Below are positions 9,351 to 17,425 of a stretch of 64,000 bases of DNA, piece by piece. The number at the start of each line of letters is the position of its first letter. The first letter of the stretch is position 1. Source of the DNA: Halobacillus campisalis. Lineage in GTDB: Bacteria; Bacillota; Bacilli; Bacillales; Halobacillaceae. The position numbers were made by a program, and so were the translations under genes. Below the pieces are notes generated by a model. The model searched no databases and was not told where the DNA came from. It saw only the letters and a program-made list of their open reading frames with translations. The stretch covers positions 372,001 to 436,000 of the forward strand of contig NZ_JAPVRC010000001.1 of the NCBI RefSeq assembly GCF_030345335.1, written 5' to 3'.

Positions 9351-10035
9351 TCTGATCACCTCCCATTTGTTTTTGATTTACGATAGCAATAATTTGATCG
9401 ACAACTTCTTCAATGGTAAGTGAAGTGGTATCAAGCTCAACGGCACCTTCAGCTTTCACGAGAGGGGAGGCCGTCCTTTTCGAATCGATCTCATCCCTTT
9501 TCCTAATATCTTCCATCAATTCATCAATATCAGAGTGAAATCCTTTGTCTACATTTTCTTTATGTCTGCGTTCCGCTCTTTCCTTCACGGAAGCAATCAT
9601 GAATATCTTCACTTCGGCATCCGGTATGACATGGGTTCCGATGTCTCTCCCGTCCATCACGATTCCACGTTTCTCTACAAGTTTCTGCTGGCGCTCAACC
9701 ATGATTTTGCGTACTCTTGCATGTTTAGCGACATATGAAACGTTGGAAGTTACTTCATTCGTACGTATTCCATTAGTTACATCTTTATCATCTAAAAATA
9801 CATGTTGTCCGTCATGTTCTTGAACAAGTTCAATTTTTGTATGCTTCAATAAATCTGAAAGCAGATCTTCATTTTCAAGGTCTACGCTGTTTTCAATCGC
9901 TTTAAAAGTCAATGCACGATACATGGCACCTGTGTCCACATATATATAAGATAATTTTTCAGCCACTCTCTTAGCGACAGTACTCTTACCTGCTGCTGCG
10001 GGTCCGTCAATCGCTACTGCTAGATCACGTGTCAT
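9337..10035 (-). CDS. cmk: Cytidylate kinase
   Basis: Cmk phosphorylates CMP and dCMP with ATP, recycling nucleotides from RNA decay and lipid synthesis. The 232-residue product has the P-loop GPAAAGKST at residues 11-19, the CMP-binding region around [11 protein letters not shown], and DGRDIGTHV with the conserved arginine and aspartate. ATG 10035 has a GGAGG site 9 bases upstream; upstream in-frame codons lack one. Head of a cmk-plsC-ypfD-fni cluster. Confidence 0.97.
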   Translation of the reverse strand: MTRDLAVAIDGPAAAGKSTVAKRVAEKLSYIYVDTGAMYRALTFKAIENSVDLENEDLLSDLLKHTKIELVQEHDGQHVFLDDKDVTNGIRTNEVTSNVSYVAKHARVRKIMVERQQKLVEKRGIVMDGRDIGTHVIPDAEVKIFMIASVKERAERRHKENVDKGFHSDIDELMEDIRKRDEIDSKRTASPLVKAEGAVELDTTSLTIEEVVDQIIAIVNQKQMGGDQNGFV

Positions 10036-10201
10036 TAGGTTCTTCCTCCATTTTAATGCAGTACTACACACGAAAACGCACCACCTGGATAGAAAGCGCG
10101 CTTTGTTTATACGTATTATTCAACGTGCTTATGTACCTCACTTAACATTAGTTATACTCGTAAAGAATAACATAAATTGCAGCTTGAAATCCATATAAAA
10201 A

Positions 10202-10867
10202 CTATTGCTGTTTACTTTTCCTCAGAAGCATCTGCTGTTCAAAGCAATATCGGATGATGATTTGTCGATGCTTTTCTTGAATATCCACAAACTTAATAGA
10301 AGTTGTCTCTCTCTGTTGTACTTTAGTCTCATCCGTCCGGACAACCACTCCTGAAACCTCGACATAATGGCGTTCACCAGAATTCAATGCAAGTACCAAT
10401 GTTAAGTTAACTAAGGTTCCTGGCGCCATGGAGTGACCGGAACGAAGAAGAACAGATACCCCTCCTCCACTCAAATCTCTACTGATCGTTGTGAAGTGTT
10501 TTTCAGGATTTTCCTTTTCTTTGACAGCTATGTCGATAGTTGTGTCGATACGAACATATTGTCTTCTTTGTATTTTAATCAATTCATTATTCCCAGGAAA
10601 AGTAAGTACCAGCACGGGAATATTCATCTTTCTCCTGGCTGCAACTTCTGTTTTAAACCAGTAAACAGCCTCATTTTCTCCAACGAAGCTTGCATTGAAT
10701 GGAGTTCCTTCAAAGAAAAAAGCCGTTTTTTGGGTATCTATTTTTACTGGATAATCTATGTACACATAATCCTGGGTGAAATCTACCAGCTTACACTTGA
10801 AGCGTTCTATTTCTTCTTGATCGCTTTTATTCAATTCTAAAGTTAGGGAAGTACCTACTTTCAGCAT
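10202..10867 (-). CDS. motI: PilZ-domain flagellar brake protein (YpfA/MotI-like)
   Basis: YpfA (MotI/DgrA) binds cyclic-di-GMP and then inhibits the flagellar motor in B. subtilis. The 221-residue product has the N-terminal YcgR-like domain and a C-terminal PilZ domain. The ligand motifs are visible: the RxxxR pair inside RRQYVR (Arg102 and Arg106) and D-x-S-x-x-G at 131-136 (DLSGGG). The start MLKVG at 10867 is chosen for its AAGAGGA site 6 bases upstream; an earlier ATG at 10888 is possible. Monocistronic, between ypeB and cmk as in B. subtilis. Confidence 0.88.
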   Translation of the reverse strand: MLKVGTSLTLELNKSDQEEIERFKCKLVDFTQDYVYIDYPVKIDTQKTAFFFEGTPFNASFVGENEAVYWFKTEVAARRKMNIPVLVLTFPGNNELIKIQRRQYVRIDTTIDIAVKEKENPEKHFTTISRDLSGGGVSVLLRSGHSMAPGTLVNLTLVLALNSGERHYVEVSGVVVRTDETKVQQRETTSIKFVDIQEKHRQIIIRYCFEQQMLLRKSKQQ

Positions 10868-10960
10868 ATCCATCCTCTTTTCATTCATGAGACTTTAGCA
10901 TCAAATATATTATCTCAAATATTACTTAATAATGGTAGTGGATAGTTCAAAAGAATGATA

Positions 10961-10985
10961 AAAAGCTGCCCTTTCAGGCAGCTTT
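10961..10985 (-). terminator. intrinsic terminator of sleB-ypeB
   Basis: A perfect 9-bp stem, AAAGCTGCC (10962-10970) with GGCAGCTTT (10977-10985), sits 10 bases after the ypeB stop codon. The minus-strand tail is only moderately T-rich. Confidence 0.75.
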
Positions 10986-10994
10986 AATATATGC

Positions 10995-12329
10995 TTAAGC
11001 ATCAAATTTCTGTTCACTTGTCCGCATCGTTTCCACTTTTTCTTCGTTACCGTTATCGGCATTGATGAAAATACGGTATGTTTCATCACCTTTAGTCGTT
11101 AAAAATTCAAAACAAAGAGTAGGTTCTCCCCCTTCATCTTCAATGACTGCTAAATGGTTATCTTGTATTTCAAGTCCAGGATTGACCATTTCTTTGGCCT
11201 CTGTTTCTGACATACCTGGCTCTTTATTAACATTGTCATCTGGATGACTGAAATATTCGATCGCTTCGAGTCCTAGTAAACCTCCATTGTCTAATGCCAC
11301 CTTGACTTGAACCGAATTGGGATAGTAGCGAATATCATCTTTCACATAAACGAACCGGAACACCCCAACCTTATCGTACTGACTGCTTTCAACGAGCTGC
11401 ATATTGTCTAAATTCAGCTTATCCACGTAACTTTCGGCTTTAGAAGCGGCCTCTGATAAACCTATCTCAGCTTCCTTTATATCACGATTAATCATGATCA
11501 TAAAAGGATACCCGCCTTGTCTGGACATGTCCATGTAACCATTTTTTCCATCTTCATTGTAAGAAGCGGTAACGGTAGGAACATCAGCGCCTTTTCCCGA
11601 TTGAGTAACGGTGAATTTAGAATCATCGACATCCCCAAACCATTCTTTAGCAATATTGATAGCTTCTTTTTCCGAGATTTTTTCTCCCCCCAAATGAGAG
11701 AAATCCTGTTTTTCAGGGCTAGAGGACATCCCGGTTTCCATGTTGGTCTGTTGAAACCCGTCCATTGATTTCTCAACCGTTTTAAACCCATTAATGATTG
11801 TGTTGTCTGCTGTCTCATCCTTAGTCGCGAGAGCTAATTCAACATCCATCCACCTCAAATTATCTTTTAGTACAACATTTTGAACTTTACGTAATTCGTT
11901 ACGGATATCTCCCGATTGCTTGTAAAGTTCTTCAAGTCCTGCTACTTCTTTTTCTGTCAGCGGCTCATCATCTAAATCACGGATCGCCGTATTATAGGCA
12001 AAGTCTCCTATATCATATAAGAATTGTTCCGTTTTATTAAATGGAAGAAGCGTAAGCGGTAACTGACCTACATCAGAACTGGCTTCGGAAGTTATTCTCC
12101 AGATTTCAGCCAATTGAGGAGACAGTTGTTTTCTTGAATTCATGGCCAAAGTCGCACCGATTTTATCGTGTAACGTATCTACATCCGATGTCAATTCATG
12201 GAAAGCTCGTTGATAGCTGTTTTCTGCCTGGAGAAGAACAGCTGTTTTTTCCTGATGTTCTTTATAGCCAAATGCTCCAAGCCCGATTACTGTTATAGTC
12301 AATAATGAAATCGTAATCCAACGAAACAT
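10995..12329 (-). CDS. ypeB: Germination protein YpeB
   Basis: YpeB is needed for SleB to accumulate and work in the dormant spore; both protect each other from degradation. The 444-residue product has one N-terminal membrane segment (about residues 3-20) followed by a helical region and C-terminal PepSY-type repeats (about residues 210-430). AGGAGG precedes the ATG. It follows sleB by 11 bases, forming the conserved sleB-ypeB operon, expected to be forespore-expressed. Confidence 0.95.
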   Translation of the reverse strand: MFRWITISLLTITVIGLGAFGYKEHQEKTAVLLQAENSYQRAFHELTSDVDTLHDKIGATLAMNSRKQLSPQLAEIWRITSEASSDVGQLPLTLLPFNKTEQFLYDIGDFAYNTAIRDLDDEPLTEKEVAGLEELYKQSGDIRNELRKVQNVVLKDNLRWMDVELALATKDETADNTIINGFKTVEKSMDGFQQTNMETGMSSSPEKQDFSHLGGEKISEKEAINIAKEWFGDVDDSKFTVTQSGKGADVPTVTASYNEDGKNGYMDMSRQGGYPFMIMINRDIKEAEIGLSEAASKAESYVDKLNLDNMQLVESSQYDKVGVFRFVYVKDDIRYYPNSVQVKVALDNGGLLGLEAIEYFSHPDDNVNKEPGMSETEAKEMVNPGLEIQDNHLAVIEDEGGEPTLCFEFLTTKGDETYRIFINADNGNEEKVETMRTSEQKFDA

Positions 12330-12340
12330 AACTTTACCTC

Positions 12341-13093
12341 CTATTTACAAAAAATATGTTTCCCTATTCGCTTGATTTGTGGTCTGGACCAGATCCAGCT
12401 TGAAGTTGCCGTGTTAGGGTTAAAATAGTATGTCGCATTCCCTGAAGGGTCCCATCCATTGATAGCATCAAGAACTGCTTCCTCTGCCTTATCGTTCGGT
12501 GTAAGCCAAATTTGCCCATCAGCTACTGCTGTAAATGCCAGAGGTTCAAAAATAACTCCTGAAATAGAGTTTGGAAAAGTGGCGCTTTCTAAACGATTCA
12601 AGATGACCGCTGCTACAGCCACTTGCCCTTCATAAGGTTCTCCTCGCGCTTCACCATAAACTGCGTTAGCCATCAATTTAATATCGTTTTGAGAATAACC
12701 TCCCGGAACATTGACGGCTGTAGGTTCAGAAGGAGCACTCTGGTCGTTACTGCCTTCGTTTTTCGGTAATGCCTGCTCATACCCCTTCGATGCTTTTACT
12801 AATTTGTTTTTAACCTGCTGACCGACTAATCCATCAATTTCCATTCCGAATTCATATTGAAAATTTCGCACAGCCCAATAGGTACTCCAGCCGAAAACTC
12901 CATCAACCTTTTTACTGTAAAAACCCAAATGTTTCAGTCGAGCTTGCAATTCTATAACATCTTGTCCAACTGCGCCGTGCTGGATCACTTGATCACTAAA
13001 AGCGTGCGCCGTTCCCTGGTCCTCCATATTTGGTACTGGTAATATTAGTAGAGCGAAAAGTAAAGAAGCCATTGTGATTTTTCTCAAAACCAT
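12341..13093 (-). CDS. sleB: Spore cortex-lytic enzyme SleB
   Basis: SleB is a lytic transglycosylase that cuts cortex peptidoglycan at muramic lactam during germination. The 250-residue product has a signal peptide ending near AHA-F (about residue 31), a peptidoglycan-binding domain (about 38-100), a linker rich in Ser, Pro and Asn, and the catalytic hydrolase_2 domain (about 135-250). The likely catalytic glutamate is Glu148 in YGEARGE. An AGGAG site precedes the ATG. ypeB follows directly. Confidence 0.96.
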   Translation of the reverse strand: MVLRKITMASLLFALLILPVPNMEDQGTAHAFSDQVIQHGAVGQDVIELQARLKHLGFYSKKVDGVFGWSTYWAVRNFQYEFGMEIDGLVGQQVKNKLVKASKGYEQALPKNEGSNDQSAPSEPTAVNVPGGYSQNDIKLMANAVYGEARGEPYEGQVAVAAVILNRLESATFPNSISGVIFEPLAFTAVADGQIWLTPNDKAEEAVLDAINGWDPSGNATYYFNPNTATSSWIWSRPQIKRIGKHIFCK

Positions 13094-13286
13094 TTCATTT
13101 ACACTCCTGACCCATTCCTGTATTTATAGAGGTAGTTTTATACAAATTCGACACAATATACACAAACACAAAAAAAAGGCCCCTCCATTTAGTTAGTTCT
13201 GATACTTTTGAGAAAAATGTAAAAAACAGCTTAATTATCCCGCTAAAACGAAGTTTGTTTAGTACTAAAAATAGCAGTGTAAAATA

Positions 13287-13320
13287 CAAAACGCTTGGAT
13301 ATTAAAATCTAAGCGCTTTT
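13287..13320. terminator. hairpin between sleB upstream region and repeat
   Basis: A 9-bp stem with one G-T pair (CGCTTGGAT with ATCTAAGCG) flanked by A and T runs can stop transcription on either strand. It separates the sleB promoter region from the repeat element to its right. Confidence 0.6.
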
Positions 13321-13336
13321 GTTTGTTAAAATATCT

Positions 13337-14404
13337 AGTTAAACTATAGCTCCCTATAGTGGAAGACTCAGTTCGAGATATTCGGGCTGTTTCCGTTATG
13401 ATTGACAGCGTTTAGAGCTCCGGGAAATCACTCGCTTTCCGTGGGAGCGCAGTGAGCCTCCTCGAGCTAACGCTCTCCGGGGTCTCACCAAGCACTCTTT
13501 TCCCACAGGAGTCTCGCGATTTCCCGGAGCTCTTAGCGATCATTAGTAGAACGGAAACTCTTATGACAGTACTTCAGTACCTAAGAACACTGAAAAATTA
13601 ATTATGAAGTTTTTCACTTAGAACATAGCTAGTGGTAGTGTGATACATCACCTCCACCCATGGAGTGTGCCATACCCAAAGTGAAGTGATTTCTTTCCTT
13701 AATTAATAAATGAAATCGTTAGAGATGATACCACGCACCTTCCTATTGTTTACGGCATTGCCCTTCAAGGAAAGCGAACTTTGATGGTAGCAAACTGATT
13801 GGCTTAACATAGGTCTCTTATTAATAAACTTGAGGCAGAATACGATATATTCATTGGGCAGGGATATGAAATTTTGACGGGAGGGGTTGTTGGGAAGCTG
13901 CGAGACTCCTTTTGTAAAAGCGGAAGCGCATCGTTCAGCGGCGTATGGACTGGACGGTGCTGGCGTAGATAAAGGAAACACGAAGAACGAAGGGAGTCGA
14001 TGTTGACTTATCGTACAGAAGTGAAGGAAGTTTCGTTAAACCGCTAAGCGTCGAAGCTCGAATACACGAGTTTGGTTGGGAAACGTTGATATAAGAGAGT
14101 TTTTTGCTTCTCATGTCTTAGTTCCGTCTCTTAATATAAGTTAGGTGGTTTTAGGAATGGGTGAGACTCCTGTGGGAAGAGAGTGATTGGTGAGATCCCG
14201 GAAGGCGTTAGCCTGAGGAAGCTCACTGCACTCCCACGGAAAGCGAGTCCATTCCTAAAACCACCTTCCACTCATCATGATGACGGAACAGCAAAGATCC
14301 CACAGGAAAGCGAGTAGCTTCACAACACCCCTGACTCTCAACACGGCAACGAACCCATACTATCTCGAAATCAAGTCTTCCACTATCCTGCCAGTTAGGT
14401 TAAG
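13337..14404. repeat. composite intergenic repeat, copy 1 (nested)
   Basis: The unit is bounded by imperfect inverted ends of about 40 bases (13337-13380 and 14361-14404) sharing GATAGTGGAAGACT-type blocks. Inside are a type A palindrome with a perfect 15-bp stem (13415-13429 with 13518-13532) and a type B palindrome in the opposite sense. The B arms (13883-13909 and about 14298-14330) are pushed about 390 bases apart by an internal module at 13920-14065 and by a third palindrome (stem 14143-14160 with 14249-14266, 18 bp perfect). No protein is likely. Confidence 0.8.
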
Positions 14405-14457
14405 AACTACCTTTCACAAGCTGCACATTTTTCCACATCTAATAACGATTAATTCAA

Positions 14458-14502
14458 ACAAAAATAGCAGACCAATCCATATGCGGGTTGGTCTGCTATT
14501 TA
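14458..14502 (-). terminator. intrinsic terminator of prsW
   Basis: A 14-bp stem joins 14462-14475 and 14488-14501 around a 12-base loop. On the minus strand a T-rich run follows. It lies about 60 bases after the prsW stop codon. Confidence 0.85.
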
Positions 14503-14564
14503 GTATACTATTACGTCAGTTTCTCAACAAAAACCGAACGGCTATCCCTCAATTGAGGAAGCTT

Positions 14565-15227
14565 TTATTCCGTGTATGAATTCAACAGTTTTTCGTGGTG
14601 ACGGTTTGCAATTTTGATTTGTCTCACACCGATCACCCATAAAATGATCATAAAAGGAGCTATATAAATCAGCCAGTTAGACTTTACTATAAAATAGTCG
14701 TACAAGCTATGTAATGAAAAAGGTATAATTAATGCAAGAGCCAGGGCAAACTTCTTTTTGCTTACTTTGAACTTCGCTTCCCCCATATAATAGCCCATCA
14801 TTACTCCAAACAGGGCATGTGAAGATACTGGAAAAACGGCTCGCAATAATGCAATTTCTATCCCATTTGCAAAAATGTAAATAATATTTTCCAAGGTGGC
14901 AAAACCTAAGCTGATCGCTACCCCATAAATAATCCCATCATAATGATGATCAAATGCCGCATGACGATAGGCTACAAATAATAAAAAGAACCATTTGAAA
15001 AATTCCTCCAGCAATCCCGCGAGAAAAATCGACTTGAACACGGGTTCCTGGAGAAGTCCCTCCGTCTCAAACGCATACTGGATGAACATAAGTGGAAAGA
15101 CTAGAATCGCTCCGAGGATGAACATGCGGACGATTAAAGGTAACGGCTCCAGTTCGATTCTTTTACTGAAATATATAAAAGTCATTAGTGCAACAGCAGG
15201 TGCAATAGCCGCAGTAAATATGGCCAT
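14565..15227 (-). CDS. prsW: Intramembrane protease PrsW
   Basis: PrsW makes the site-1 cut in the anti-sigma factor RsiW in B. subtilis, releasing sigma-W under envelope stress. The 220-residue membrane protein has about seven membrane segments and the family motifs: EEFFK at 74-78 (the two catalytic glutamates), FATLEN at 109-114, and conserved His137 and His173. The start MAIFT at 15227 follows an AGAGGGCGG site. rsiW-sigW is not in this window; the only ECF system here is sigX-rsiX. It is divergent from the asparaginase gene. Confidence 0.93.
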   Translation of the reverse strand: MAIFTAAIAPAVALMTFIYFSKRIELEPLPLIVRMFILGAILVFPLMFIQYAFETEGLLQEPVFKSIFLAGLLEEFFKWFFLLFVAYRHAAFDHHYDGIIYGVAISLGFATLENIIYIFANGIEIALLRAVFPVSSHALFGVMMGYYMGEAKFKVSKKKFALALALIIPFSLHSLYDYFIVKSNWLIYIAPFMIILWVIGVRQIKIANRHHEKLLNSYTE

Positions 15228-15314
15228 AAAATATCCGCCCTCTCTTCCCATCTCACAGATTTAATCGTATCATGGAAAAGTAAGAAAAGGAATATTAATA
15301 GGCAGGAGGTCCTT

Positions 15315-16286
15315 ATGAAAACCATACTAGTGATACATACAGGCGGCACTATATCTATGAAAGAAAATAAAGAAACCGGCGAAGTCAATACTGAGGGAAA
15401 GCATCCGCTGGATGAAATTTCTACTCATTTAAAAGGATCGACAGTCATTGAAGATGAAATTCTTTTTTATCTGCCTTCTCCACATATCGGCCCTGAACAC
15501 ATGCTTCAGCTCGGTCAGTATATACATGAAAAAATGGCAGCAAAAAATTATGATGGAATCGTCATCACTCATGGGACAGACACACTTGAAGAAACTGCAT
15601 ATTTTCTTGATTTGTTTCTACAAACAAAAAAACCTGTCATCGTCACGGGAGCTATGAGATCGAGTAATGAAATTGGGTCGGACGGTCTTTATAATTTACT
15701 TAGCGCAATTCGTGTTTCAAGCTGTGACGAGGCCCAAGGAAAAGGTGTACTCGTCGTTATGAATGATGAAATACACACGGCAAAGAATGTGACGAAAACA
15801 TCAACCAGCAACGTAGCGACGTTCCAAAGTCCGCAATACGGTCCAATAGGAATTACTACGAAAAACGAAGTCTTCTTCCATCATAAAACGACAACACATG
15901 ATTCTTATCCTATTCAAAAATTGAGTAAGAAAGTAGCCCTGATCAAGGCATATGCGGGTATGGACGGTTCTATCATAGAGGCAGTCAAAGAAAGCGGTAT
16001 CGATGGGCTGGTCATTGAGGCGCTCGGTCAGGGGAACCTTCCCCCAGAGACGATTGCTTCCATTCAAACAACGATTGAAAAAGGTATTTCCGTCGTTCTT
16101 GTTTCCAGGTGCTATCAAGGCATTGTGCAGCCGACTTACAGCTATAAAGGTGGCGGCAGCCAACTGCAAAGCATGGGAGTCATATTTGCCAATGGTCTAA
16201 CTGGCCCTAAAGCACGCATAAAGCTGATGGTCGTATTAGAGATGACGAACAACCCTCTCGAACTCACACCTATGTTCAGCTACTAA
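15315..16286 (+). CDS. ansA: L-asparaginase, type I
   Basis: The enzyme hydrolyses asparagine to aspartate and ammonia. The 323-residue cytosolic product (no signal peptide) has the first active-site motif TGGTIS at residues 9-14, with Thr12 as expected nucleophile, and the second motif HGTDT at 86-90. GGCAGGAGG stands 5 bases before the ATG. It is one of few plus-strand genes and appears monocistronic, ending in a shared bidirectional terminator facing ypdA. Confidence 0.94.
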   Translation: MKTILVIHTGGTISMKENKETGEVNTEGKHPLDEISTHLKGSTVIEDEILFYLPSPHIGPEHMLQLGQYIHEKMAAKNYDGIVITHGTDTLEETAYFLDLFLQTKKPVIVTGAMRSSNEIGSDGLYNLLSAIRVSSCDEAQGKGVLVVMNDEIHTAKNVTKTSTSNVATFQSPQYGPIGITTKNEVFFHHKTTTHDSYPIQKLSKKVALIKAYAGMDGSIIEAVKESGIDGLVIEALGQGNLPPETIASIQTTIEKGISVVLVSRCYQGIVQPTYSYKGGGSQLQSMGVIFANGLTGPKARIKLMVVLEMTNNPLELTPMFSY

Positions 16287-16335
16287 TTAAATTATTAATA
16301 AGTGTGGAAGCATATTTAGTTCGTAACATAAATAA

Positions 16336-16370
16336 AAAAGAAGCCGAATATCAATTATTCGGCTTCTTTC
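16336..16370. terminator. bidirectional terminator between ansA and ypdA
   Basis: A perfect 11-bp stem AGAAGCCGAAT (16339-16349) with ATTCGGCTTCT (16357-16367) is flanked by A-rich and T-rich sequence. It serves the converging ansA and ypdA transcripts, and its right half encodes the last residues of YpdA. Confidence 0.85.
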
Positions 16371-17338
16371 TGTTTAATGGCACGGGCGATATGTCCGCCG
16401 TGAAAACGTCCATTTTCTATAAAAATTTCATTATTATTGTAGCCAGCTGCAATTACACCCGCAATATAAATACCTTCGACGTTCGTTTCCATCGTATTTG
16501 GATCAAAGGAAGGCCTGCCTGTGTGCTCATCCATATCGACACCCATGTTTTTAATAAACGAATGGTCTGGACGATACCCTGTCATCGCGAATACGAAATC
16601 ATTGGGAATGCTGCGTTCTTCCCCTTTACATTCATAAATGACTTGATCATCTGTTATTTCTTTAAGATTGGCACAGAACTCCATGTCAATGACGCCTTTA
16701 TTAACAAGCGCTTCGAATTGAGGCAGAATCCATGGCTTTATACTTCTGGAGTAATCTTCTCCCCGGTATAGCACTGTAACGTTTGCTTCTGCTTTAACTA
16801 ATTCCAATGCCGCATCAGCAGCTGAATTTTTTCCGCCGACAATGACGACATCCCGATGATAGTAAGGGTGAGCTTCCTTAAAGTAATGCATTACTTTATC
16901 CAACTCTTCTCCTTTGACCCCCATTTGGTTAGGTTGGTCATAATAACCTGTCGCTACAATAACGAAATCAGAGGAATACTCGACCTTTTCACCTGAATTT
17001 TTTTCAGTGGAAAGAAGGAATTTTCCATCCGATTTCACAACTTTTTCAACCTTCTCAAAAGGTTGGATGCGCAGATTTTCACGTCCTGCTACCGCCCGAT
17101 AATAAGACAGCGCTTCGTTTCTTACTGGTTTCTGCCGTTCGGTTATAAATGGGATTTCACCAATTTCCAGCTTTTCACTTGAACTGAAGAATGTCTGGTG
17201 GGTCGGGTAATGATAAATGGAATTCACGACACTTCCCTTTTCGATAATCAAAGAATCTATCCCTATTTTTTTAAGTTCAATCGCGGCACTCATGCCACAT
17301 GGGCCTGAACCTATAATTATTACTTTTTCTTCCTGCAC
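16355..17338 (-). CDS. ypdA: YpdA, bacillithiol disulfide reductase
   Basis: YpdA (Bdr) reduces oxidised bacillithiol with NADPH, keeping the low-molecular-weight thiol pool reduced. The 327-residue flavoprotein has the FAD-binding motif GSGPCG at 10-15, including the conserved Cys14 of the family, and the NADPH-binding GGKNSAADAA near residue 165. The GTG at 17338 is chosen because AGGAG lies 9 bases upstream and the protein then begins as B. subtilis YpdA. The final codons fall in the terminator hairpin shared with ansA. gudB lies upstream. Confidence 0.93.
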   Translation of the reverse strand: MQEEKVIIIGSGPCGMSAAIELKKIGIDSLIIEKGSVVNSIYHYPTHQTFFSSSEKLEIGEIPFITERQKPVRNEALSYYRAVAGRENLRIQPFEKVEKVVKSDGKFLLSTEKNSGEKVEYSSDFVIVATGYYDQPNQMGVKGEELDKVMHYFKEAHPYYHRDVVIVGGKNSAADAALELVKAEANVTVLYRGEDYSRSIKPWILPQFEALVNKGVIDMEFCANLKEITDDQVIYECKGEERSIPNDFVFAMTGYRPDHSFIKNMGVDMDEHTGRPSFDPNTMETNVEGIYIAGVIAAGYNNNEIFIENGRFHGGHIARAIKQKEAE

Positions 17339-17375
17339 CTTTGTCACTCCTATTCCACATTAAACCATCTCAATA

Positions 17376-17409
17376 GAAAATCTCCTACCATGTAAATGAT
17401 AGGAGATTT
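17376..17409 (-). terminator. intrinsic terminator of gudB
   Basis: A perfect 10-bp stem AAATCTCCTA (17378-17387) with TAGGAGATTT (17400-17409) lies 16 bases after the gudB stop codon, with TTTTCT after it on the minus strand. Confidence 0.75.
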
Positions 17410-17425
17410 ATGCATGCGAATCAAG

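Noticed and set aside
13095-13289. Minus-strand frame of 64 codons upstream of sleB
   Set aside because: It fills the sleB promoter region, has an odd composition and begins next to a terminator.
13703-13981. Minus-strand frame of 92 codons
   Set aside because: It lies wholly in the composite repeat and reads through the shared internal module; a similar frame at 30486-30746 arises from the same module. No ribosome site or conserved frame.
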